A stretch of 44,146 nt of DNA from Vitrella brassicaformis (taxonomy: Eukaryota; Sar; Vitrellaceae), in contig CDMY01000582.1 of assembly GCA_001179505.1 (NCBI GenBank), positions 3,188-47,333 on the forward strand, given 5' to 3'. Shown here piece after piece: positions 33,043-44,146 of this stretch. Each line of letters opens with the position of its first letter. Position 1 is the stretch's first letter. Made by a program: the position numbers and the translations under genes. A model generated the notes under the pieces. The model was not told where the DNA came from, did no database searches, and saw only the letters and a program-made list of their open reading frames with translations.

Positions 33043-34986
33043 TCAGGTGTGAGGCGTAGCAGCAGCGGCAGAGTCCCGTCTCCGCGAGTGCCTGAGCGGC
33101 CTTGCTCCGCCGCCGTTGCGGAGGTAGTTTCGCCATCCAGTGCCCATCCTCGCGGGCGTGAGGCCCTGCTCAGCCGTGACGCGGCGGGCCGGGTCGATCT
33201 GCAACAACCTGCACACACACATAAAGACACATACACCAGAACATGTGTCTGTTTGTGTGCATGGCGTCCATGTGTGAGTGGAGTGAGTGAACTTACCTGT
33301 GAATGAGTTTGACGATCGGGTCGTTGGCCTTGATATCAGGGCGGCCTATGAGGTTGGCGATGGCAGTGAGCTCTGCGGCAGTGTCCGTGAAGTTGCCGAA
33401 GGGCAGATACTGCACACACACACACACACATACCGACACACACAGAAACGTATACACCGGTATGTGTGTGTGCCACAGTTAGTCCGGCACCCACCTGCCC
33501 TTGGCTGGCGAACTTCTGCACGAGTGGCATGCTGTTGAGTGTGTGGCGGTAGTGCTGCGGGCAGTTGATCTTCTTGACAATATCGCATAGTACCTCAAAC
33601 TTCACGAAGCCACAGAGACACGAACCACACAAACGTTTCTGTCTGTCTGTCTGTCTGTTGGTGCGTACCTGGCCCTGTTCGTCGTCCGCCTTGGCCTTGC
33701 CCGCGAAAGGGTACTTGCCGCTCAGGGCCTCGACAAACATGACGCCCACCGACCTGCCATGCCGTCCAAGATACATACACCTACACACAGGTGTGTCTGG
33801 TCCACTTACCATTCATCTGCGATGAGTCCGTATGAGTTGTTGCCCCCGAGGAGCTCGGGGGGACGAAGTAGCAAACTAACCTGCTCACACCAACAACACA
33901 GACAGAGAGACAGACAGACAGACAGACAGACCGGTGCATTTCTGTTGCATAGACAGACTTGTGCCTTTCATACCACGACGGTCGGGTGCTGGGGGTCGGG
34001 CGGGTCGAACAACCAAAACAGTCCTGATTATAAGACACACACACACACACACAGAGGGACGAGGACTGGTGTGCGAAGGATCCATCCACATATGCTGCTG
34101 ATGTGGTGGCGCACCGAAGTCGCCGATCTTGGGCGCGCCTGTGGTCGTCATTAGGATGTTTTCCTTCTTCAAATCCAAGTGCGCGACTACATGGAAGACA
34201 CAGACACACAAAGCAGTACGTGTGTATGTATGTGTGTCTTCGACGCATACCCTTTTTGATGTGCATATGGCGGAGCCCATCGAGGATGCCCCTCCCCTTG
34301 TCCAACACCGTGTCGACCTTGATGCCTGCACATACGCACAAACAGAAGAAAAGAGAGGCATACACAATAATGCGCATCGTGGAGGTGTGTGTGTGTGATG
34401 CACCCACCCACCTTGGAGCCCGAGTGTCTGTGCCTTGGCGCGCTCTTTCCTGAGCCACCCGGCCATGTCGCCGTCCAGCAGCTCAGTGAACAGGTAGGCC
34501 GGGCCGTTCGCGTCGGGCTGATACACGGTGTGAATTGTCTGGAAGAGGGAGGCGTGAGAAACGCCTGAGCAGAACAGGTCACATTTTGCAAAAACTCATT
34601 TCCAGAACACTTATAGAGAGACACTGGCAATGCTCCACAGTGCAGACAAGTCGGTTGGCCGGGTGCGGTATGGATGAGGCGGCAGATGGGCACAATGCAG
34701 CACTTGGTCCACACGTGCAGCCGAGTGCGCAGCTCGGGGCACGGCTGGGGGGCCCAGATGGCGATGAGTGTGTGGATGTACAACCACTCGTACTGACAGA
34801 GAGAAAGGAACCACACACAGCAGACACACACACAGGGAATGATCCGAGTGCATTCAATTCATGTGTGTGTCTGGTGTGCCGTTTCTGCGCTTACATTCCA
34901 CTCTCTGCTGTGGTGCGCAACTCGTCATTGGTCATCTGAAGGTACTGCATCACGATGGGAATATAATACTCGGGCAACACGGTGTA
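33043..34986 (-). CDS. Atypical protein kinase (C-lobe clear, N-terminal part unresolved)
   Basis: Nine exons keep frame over 286 codons: 34538-34412, 34325-34251, 34186-34115, 34023-33974, 33880-33810, 33753-33669, 33593-33495, 33409-33297, 33208-33043. They give the hinge (YLFTELLDGDMAGWL), a catalytic loop HLDLKKEN in place of the usual HRDLKxEN, DFG (IGDFG), the APE-equivalent RPPELLGG, DEWSVGVMFVEALSGKYPF (subdomain IX) and DPARRVTAEQGL (subdomain XI). Upstream exons at 34792-34625 and 34986-34895 are open, but their joining phases disagree. I do not find a Gly-rich loop or VAIK-like Lys. The Arg-to-Leu change in HRD and the missing N-lobe suggest an unusual kinase or a pseudokinase. More upstream exons probably exist (35174-36400). 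Introns hold (CA)n and (GACA)n repeats. Confidence 0.75.
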
Positions 34987-35173
34987 CTGCACCACACACA
35001 CAAGACCCACACACAAACACACCAGAGGCACATTGACAGACGGACAGATGCATCAAACGCATCCTGGCCCATTGCTGTGTTGGTTGATCAGGCCGTCTTT
35101 GGTTTCGCCAGGTTCTGAAATGGCAAACACACGGCCTGGATGGATGGCGACGCCAATCCGGTCCGTCACTTAC

Positions 35174-35430
35174 TCATGCTGCGCCTTTTCCCGCTGTGGT
35201 CCCACTTGCGGAACTCCTCCCTCAGCTGCGTCTCGAGGCGCCCCCTCTTCAACCTCCCCCCCGTCTGGGCGTGCAGGTGGTTGGCCACCGAGTATAAGAG
35301 ATCCTCCACTGTCCTGCAGCTCGACCCCTTTTTGACTGCACACAAATGTAAGGAAGCGAGGCTCAAGGGGCCATGCCTCCTTGCTTTCGCGTGTCACGTT
35401 TGGTCTTCCTCTGCTTGCTGTCTTCTGCGC
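35174..35430 (-). repeat. Duplicated two-exon cassette, copy A
   Basis: Candidate minus-strand exons are a short one beginning AAGACAGCAAGCAGAGG (about 35430) and a longer one at 35335-35174. The longer one encodes KKGSSCRTVEDLLYSVANHL and continues AQTGGRLKRGRLETQLREE. A matching block lies about 490 bases upstream (copy B). Both exons have good splice borders (TGTGTGCAG acceptor; GTGACA and GTAAGT donors). It is likely part of the 5' half of the kinase gene. Confidence 0.6.
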
Positions 35431-35706
35431 GCGCACACACGCACACACACACACACAAAATAGACAAGCATCAAGAGCGTCGTCACATCTCACCCTCTCC
35501 TTCGTCTTCTCCTTGTCTGCACACACGTATGCAGCCGCAGAGAACACACACCCGGGAAAAGAATGTCCTCACACTTAAAGAGAATCCCTCCATTCACCCT
35601 CAAACCACTCCGCCGGCGGCTGTCTGTCCGCCCTTTTGCGTTCCTTCCCTTTCAGACGAAGCAGTATGCAGCCTTGCAATGAACTGGGCTGCTGCAGTGC
35701 TGTACT

Positions 35707-35942
35707 CTTCCTTCAGCTGGGTCTCGAGGCGCCCCCTCTTCAACCTCTCCCCCGTCTGGGCGTGCAGGTGATTGGCCACCGAGTACAGGGGATCCTCCAC
35801 TGTCCTGCAGCTCGACCCCTTTTTGACTGCACACAAATGTAAGGAAGCGAGGCTAAGGAACCATGCCTCCAATTTGCAATTTCATGCATCCTTGCTCTTG
35901 CGTGTCACGCTTGGTCTTCCTCTGCTCGCTGTCGTCTGCACA
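35707..35942 (-). repeat. Duplicated two-exon cassette, copy B
   Basis: Same layout as copy A: a short exon from 35935 (DDSEQRKTK) and a longer one from 35826 (KKGSSCRTVEDPLYSVANHL). Sequence is nearly identical to copy A apart from an insertion of about 20 bases in the intron. After the shared part the frame differs (EEYSTAAAQFIARLHT), and I see no clear donor. Two alternative N-terminal exons, or one decayed copy, are possible. Confidence 0.55.
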
Positions 35943-37138
35943 CACACACACACACAGGCACACAAAATACAGTAGACTCAATCGTGGAGACGGGAGAACG
36001 CACGGGTGGCGTCGGGTGTGGTGGGAGGTGGGGTTGTCGTCCTTGCTGCTCGTCGGCCAGCAGTGCCATCTCTCTCTCTCGATCAGCACCGTCATGTGCC
36101 GCCGGGCTGTGATCGGCAGACGTGGCGGCACAATGGGTGGCTGCTGTGGCAGCGGAGTGGATGGCTGCTGACAGCCCCTGTCGTCCGTCTGTGCACTGGT
36201 GAGTGGCATGCAGCATGGATGGCGGAGCAGGTGCTGACGTGGAGCCAGTGCGCCCGTCTTGAATGAAAATCTGCCAGGGCGAAGAAACGATTCTGGATAA
36301 AGCTCCCAAACCGTCTCCTCGTCCCCAAATTCTCGCCGTCTCGACTTTCTTATTTTCTTCCTCCTCCTCCCTGTAGCACCTTCCATGCCTGCACAATGCG
36401 CGACTTCTTCTTCCGTATTCCTCCCAACCGCCATCAGACCGACACGTTCATTCCTCAGTACTCGCGATCGTGTGACACATTCGTGCCTTGATTGCTTGAG
36501 ACGGGGCGTCTCACGTTCGGCACCTGCCGCCGACACGCCGACTCGTCGCAGAAAGGGCATCTCTGCCGTACGCCGCCATCCTGTGAGGGAGTTCAGCATG
36601 GACGTGGCTCAAAAAGCACGAAAGCCTCCCACCATCCCGTCCTCTCCCGTCGCGTCTTCCGTTTTCCCTTGCAAAGCGTTTACAATGCCATTGCGACGAG
36701 GATGAATTCTGTGGATAATGTTGCCGACGATCAAATGGCAGTATTGTGAGGAAATGTAGCACCATCAGCCACACATGCTGAGTCCTCTGCACTCATACAC
36801 ACAACACAGTTGACGCGACGACCGAGTGCATCAACTGGCGAACTCGGCTTAATCCCTCATCTACCTATCGCACTTGACCTACACAGCGACACGAGGCGAA
36901 AATTCCCTGTGTGTATGCAGGGGGAGGCACCCACGAATATCTGAATGCCTCACACGGGCTCAAGAAAGTGCAATCCCGCTCTCTCGTGTCTCTCCCCCCA
37001 CCCCTTCACGCGACCACAACACCACACCCACAGTCGGTCAATCGAGAAATGCCCCCGGCAATGTCTACGTTGCCGGCCGAGAAACTACGGCGCAGTCAGC
37101 CCCGGCCCCCCGATGGGCTCGTTCGTCCGCTGATTCGT
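35943..37138. other. Probable 5' part of the kinase gene and intergenic sequence
   Basis: A minus-strand open frame from the ATG at 36599 runs to the cassette region. It has Arg/Lys-rich, Pro-rich sequence of uncertain coding status. It could contain the kinase N-terminus. From about 36600 to 37138 I see nothing supported. Confidence 0.35.
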
Positions 37139-38779
37139 TCACTTCTGCGGCGGAGCGTCTTCATAGCCGTAGGGGTTGGTGGACTGCCACTTCCACGCGT
37201 TGGCACACGCCTCCCTGTTCATCACATCAACGATATCCATCCATCAGACACGAACAAACTACATTCACGCAATCCCTGTCATGTGCCGTGTCTTCGTCGT
37301 ACTGTATGGTCCTCTTTGCGGTCCAGTTGAGCTCCTTGTTGGCCTTGGAGGGGTCCGCAACGACAGTCGCCAAGTCGCCAGCACGCCTGACACCACACAC
37401 ATACACACAGGGAACGAATGGGTGTTGGGTGCTGGTTTGGCTAATCGATTAGGTCTGACCCACCTGGCTTCGATTTTGTAAGGTATTTTGACGCCGGAGG
37501 CCTTCTCGAAGGAGTCGACCATTTCCAGTACCGACACACCCTTACCCGTGCCTATGCACACATACACGTACACGTACACGTACACATGCGCTTCGTCGGT
37601 GGTCTCTCTGAGTGCGTCTGTACCTACCGAGGTTGTGTGTGATGCAGCATGGGTCGCCCTGGAAGAGCTTGGTCAAGGCCGCGATGTGGCCCTCAGCCAA
37701 ATCCTCCACGTGCAGATAATCCCGCACACCTGACACAACCACATACACAGACAACACATACGCGTACACGTCTGTAATGTGTGCACACGCACGAGTGCAA
37801 GCTCACGTACCGGTGCCGTCCGGTGTGTTGTAGTCGTTGCCGAACACGCTGAGCTGTGGTCGTCTGCCGACGGCGACCTGCTGAATGTAGGGTAGGAGGT
37901 TGTTGGGCTGGGAGGGCGACTCGCCGATGCGGCCGGAGGGGTGCGCGCCCACGGGATTGAAGTACCGCAGGATGGAGATCTTCCACGACGGATCGCTCTT
38001 GTACAGATCCTGCAATATCTGCAGATGATATATATGATCGACAATGCCATCACATCCTCTCTCACAGACGGCCAACCCCATGTGCTGTGTTCGTATGCAT
38101 GTGCCCCTTTCTCCCACACACACACACTCACAGACCTGTTCGATCATGAATTTGGTCCATCCATAGGGATTGGACGGCCCCAGCGCGTCTTGCTCGGTGA
38201 GCGGCGTCTCTTTTGGCGCATACACGGTGGCGCTGGACGAGAAGACGAGCACCTTGCAGCCCGCCTCGCGCATCACTTTGAGCAGCGTCAGAGTCCCCGA
38301 GACGTTGTTGGTGTAGTACTCGAGCGGCATCGCCACGCTCTCACCCACGGCCTTCAACGCCGCGTAGTGGATCACACCATCGAATTTCTGTCGGCCAACC
38401 CACCACAACGGCACACCGCATAAATATACTCTGTATGGTGTCTGTGCATTGTCCCGTCTCTCTCTCACCTGTTCTTTGAACAACTTGAGCAGCGCGTCTG
38501 TGTCGATTGTGTCGGTGGTGAAGAGCGGGACGTCCTCGCCGGTGATCTGCTTGAGGCGCTCCTTGACCTTGAGCGACGCGTTGCTCAGGTTGTCCAGAAT
38601 CGACACGCGATAACCCGCCTTGAGCAGATGCACCACCGTGTGTGAACCGATATAACCCGCGCCACCCGTACTGCGCACCAGAAGAGATGACAAGTGCATT
38701 CGGGGAACCAACAGAGATCTGCCTTTCCTCGCATCTTTCCTCACCAGAGGATGTGTTTGGCTCCCCCTTCGCCAGCCAT
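37139..38779 (-). CDS. galE: UDP-glucose 4-epimerase
   Basis: Eight exons (38779-38745, 38670-38469, 38387-38136, 38018-37811, 37729-37628, 37551-37464, 37386-37303, 37214-37139) join to 348 residues, the usual family size. The enzyme interconverts UDP-glucose and UDP-galactose with bound NAD in the Leloir pathway and supplies galactose for glycoconjugates. The NAD loop is [11 protein letters not shown], interrupted by the first intron just before it. The catalytic Ser is in SSSATVYA and the Tyr-x3-Lys pair is in [10 protein letters not shown]. Also typical are [33 protein letters not shown] and the C-terminal end [13 protein letters not shown]. No signal peptide, so cytosolic. The start ATG is supported by the normal family N-terminus ([12 protein letters not shown]). 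Head-to-head with pyruvate decarboxylase. Confidence 0.95.
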
Positions 38780-39056
38780 GGCTGCCCTCAGTGCCGTCCT
38801 GCACCCTCTTTGGCTCTCCGAAGACGACGCACAGGCGGCTCGACACAGATGGAAGCAATCACCCGGTGCTGCCGCCACAAGCAGGAGCAGTGCGCAGCCA
38901 ACAAGCAGCACACTGCGGCGCATCCACCGAAGGGGATCGCCGAATCGTACGCGAGCTAGACTTGCAGATCTCCCCCAGATACACGAACGAATTGACGGCT
39001 TTCATGCGACTCAGGAGGGCCTTCATGCACAGCTGAGTCGAAAACAGCCGACCGAA
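38780..39056. promoter_or_regulatory. Divergent promoter region, GalE and pyruvate decarboxylase
   Basis: 277 bases lie between the two start codons. Co-regulation of two sugar-metabolism genes is possible but is inferred from position only. Confidence 0.4.
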
Positions 39057-41681
<2,625 letters not shown>

Positions 41682-41929
41682 CTTGTACTCCGCTGTGAGG
41701 GGTGCCTTGTCTGTCTCCTTTTGTCTGTCTGCATAGCGTGCCTATGTGTGTTTGTGTGTGTAAGAGAGGGTGTGTGGCAAACTGCCTGTTTTGCCTGTTT
41801 TGCTAGTCTGTAAGGCTAATGTGCATAGGCCACTGGGTAAGGGTAAGGGTGGGAATGTGGGTGACAGTAGGCTTTGGATGCATCAATGACAATCGTCCCG
41901 AAAGGAATGAGTACAACCGTCAAAAGCCG

Positions 41930-44043
41930 TCAAGCTGTCGCTGTCTCTTGCCTGGCCTCTTGCTGCCTGACCAGTCTCTTCTTCTGATACGCATACTCCC
42001 TCTCGAACAAACCCCACTCATCATCCTCCCTCAGCCCCTTCTCCCTTATCTCGCCCATCAGCTCGTCCAGCTCCTCACCACTCTCAGCAAGCTTCAGCCT
42101 CCCCACATACTTCCACCCAGCAACACGAACCGACCCCTCCGACCGACAGAGCTCTCCACCAACCTCTCTCTCCCTCCTGACGGGCGACAGTGGGGTCCAT
42201 TTCCACCCATCGCTCGGCGGCGGACACATGGCCAGCGTGTGGACGAGGCGGTCGGCCTGCGTCAAGACGGCCGGCATCTCGACCACCTCTCCCTCTCTCC
42301 TCCAAGACGGGAAGGACACCGACAGCCTCACAGTGCCAGGGGCGGGCGGGGGGCGCCGGTATGCAGGTGGTGGTCGGAGGATGAGAGCGTCGTCATTGTG
42401 CGGTGGGGGGTCACTTGTGGTGCTGTCGGGAAGAGAGAGAGACGGCAATGAGGGATCGAGGAAGGCATTGACAAGTGATGAAGGGGGCGGGGAGAAGAGG
42501 GGGTCGAAATGGGATGACGGCTGGTAGTGAGTGGGGGTCTGACGGGGAAGGAGGGAGAGGGCATGCCCGAGAAGGCCGTCGAATCGCAGACCAGAATGGT
42601 ACTCAACGAAGGAAAGAGGCACCTAAATGAACACAAGGAAGAAGTTTGACCATTGGCGCCTTCCCTCCCTCTTGGTGCGCACCTGGAAGTCCTTCGGATG
42701 CCTGTCGTCGTACAGAGGCCCGTTGGGCATCACAAATACCCCAAAGCACACGGCGGGGATGTCGGTCCCCTGCTGGTGCTGCCCTCTCGCCGTGTTGCCA
42801 CTACTGCTCTCTTCCTCCATGACAGCATCTCTCGGCCTGACCGCCATGATGATCTTGAAGAGATGGGTGGGAACGGCCACGTGCCCCTCGCCCACAACCT
42901 CATGACGCACAAATCTCTTCGGCGGTCTGATACTGGGTTGGGGAAGGAACAGCGGCCCAGATACGCAGTAGACATCTTCATAGTAGCGGGTTAGGTGGCG
43001 ACTTAGATGCTCCAGACGCAGCCAATCGGACCTGGACGAGATGAGTCAAAACGCACGTTATTTGCGGCAGGTCATGTGTCTGTCGGCCTACCCATTGTTG
43101 GACATTTCCTGCGGCAAGATGTTGCCACTGAGCCAGAAGGTCTGGTCCATGGCCTCCTACTAGCAACAGACGTAGCATACACGCACTTCTGTCCACAGAC
43201 GCGCTTGTGAGCCCCCCCCCCGTCAACGGCGCACCTGTGTGTCTTTGTGTGCCCCTGCAGCAGCCATGTGCCCACGAGAATACCCCGAGCCACGGTAATC
43301 CTAAAGCGGCACCCACAATCTTCAAGCAGAGTGTCAAACAACCATGGCCTCGCCTTTCGCACCTCGTTTGTCGCCGTGAAGAACCGGGGGACCCTCGGAT
43401 CAACGCGGAAGCTCGACTTGGCGCGGTCAGCGGGCCCATTGACCGACGCGTACGTCAGCTTCTCGGCAACCCTGACCCAGACAACACAGACAAAGGCAAT
43501 GGAAAGGAAGCGTGTGTCGGCTCTTTCTGGTGCGATTCTCACCAGTTGGGTATTCGATTCTTGAGATTGACCGAGGCCAGGTAGCTGTGGCAGCTGACGA
43601 GATTCTCATTGCTGGGCAGCACCAGCGATGGATAGTGGGACAAGACCGGGTCAGTGCAGGGCACATCTGCAACGCCTGCAACGAGAAACGAACAATGGCT
43701 GGCACTGTTCCATAGGTCGTTCCATGCAGATAGATCTATGTATCATTGTTCACGGCTCACCTGCCCAGTCATTCTTGAGCAGCGACGGTCTGCCGTTCTT
43801 CTCCCTCGTAGCGATGCTGCTCGTCCAGACAGGCGAAGTTGCCTCCTCGCATCGAGCCGGACCTCTCGGTTGTGCCTTTCTCCTGTTGACGTATTCGCAC
43901 GATACGAGCGCAATGGAAAAACATCCGGTACTAGCAGCTGCTACGGGAAGCAGCCGGCATCCCATGGCCACCGAGTCGAGAGGGGGAGAAGGGCAAGAGG
44001 AGAAAGGCTGAACGTTAGTGCAGTTCTTGTTGGGATTTGCCAT
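41930..44043 (-). CDS. DNA/RNA non-specific endonuclease, EndoG/NUC1 type
   Basis: Seven exons (44043-43761, 43666-43543, 43471-43363, 43300-43235, 43156-43092, 43031-42683, 42622-41930) join in frame to 562 residues. The beta-beta-alpha-Me nuclease family cuts DNA and RNA, in mitochondria for EndoG. Visible motifs are NRIPNWVAEKLTY, FFTATNE then DYRGSGYSRGHMAAAG holding the catalytic His, AMDQTFWLSGNILPQ, the Asn-containing NNGSDWLRLE, VSGPLFLP and FGVFVMPNGP. The usual DRGH reads SRGH here. A hydrophobic segment near residues 25-45 (GCRLLPVAAASTGCFSIALV) could be a mitochondrial or membrane anchor. Beyond the nuclease domain there is a C-terminal extension of about 200 residues, Pro-rich then charged (REKGLREDDEWGLFEREYAY), of unknown role. 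Tail-to-tail with pyruvate decarboxylase. Confidence 0.9.
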
Positions 44044-44146
44044 GTGTTTTACGAGTCATAGCGCTCTACCTACTGTTTTGGCACACTTGAGCGTTGACTG
44101 ACTTTGCTGCCTGTTTCCTGCCTCTGCCTTCATGTAAGTGGGTCGC

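Noticed and set aside
32615-33136. Minus-strand 173-codon frame overlapping the kinase end
   Set aside because: It is in another frame from the kinase exon that carries DPARRVTAEQGL, so it is a shadow.
36400-36495. Short plus-strand frame beginning MRDFFFRIPPN
   Set aside because: Only 31 codons, no context, no splice support.

Overview
The window is nuclear DNA of a eukaryote with a compact, intron-rich genome. Genes carry up to 16 exons, most introns are about 55-110 bases, and the DNA is full of (TG)n/(CA)n and (ATGG)n microsatellites. Protein content (a Mn-type superoxide dismutase with signal peptide, GalE, eukaryotic pyruvate decarboxylase, EndoG-type nuclease, M13 metallopeptidase, F-box-like membrane proteins), RxLR-like motifs and a short CCCTAAA element suggest an alveolate. 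A chromerid such as Vitrella brassicaformis is my best guess, but this is inference, not a database match. All gene models below were joined by hand from splice sites and reading frames.

Layout from left to right (sign = strand): vWA-domain protein (+, 519-4134); F-box-like membrane protein 1 (-, 4981-6554); secreted methyltransferase-like protein (+, 6644-8046); BTB-like protein (-, 8754-11009); F-box-like membrane protein 2 (+, 11608-13058); unknown protein (-, 13345-14256 or further); 2-hydroxyacid dehydrogenase (-, 15230-16469); M13 peptidase (+, 16684-20085); mitochondrion-targeted unknown protein (-, 20895-23479); 300 N gap (24240-24539); second, truncated or broken copy of the preceding gene (-, 24540-26359); double-domain MnSOD (+, 26704-29568); a 94-base hairpin (29918-30011); small secreted Gly/Tyr-rich protein (+, 31020-31691); atypical protein kinase (-, 33043 to at least 34538) with a duplicated cassette upstream; UDP-glucose 4-epimerase (-, 37139-38779); pyruvate decarboxylase (+, 39057-41681); EndoG-type nuclease (-, 41930-44043).

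Genes are not in operons. Most sit in head-to-head pairs with 90-600 bases between start codons (4981/6644, 8754/11608, 15230/16684, 24540/26704, 37139/39057), so shared promoters are likely. The metabolic genes (GalE, pyruvate decarboxylase, hydroxyacid dehydrogenase) belong to different pathways. The most striking items are the fused tandem MnSOD, the long hairpin behind it, the shuffled module order in the two F-box-like membrane proteins, the segmental duplication ending at the gap, and the duplicated exon cassette by the kinase.
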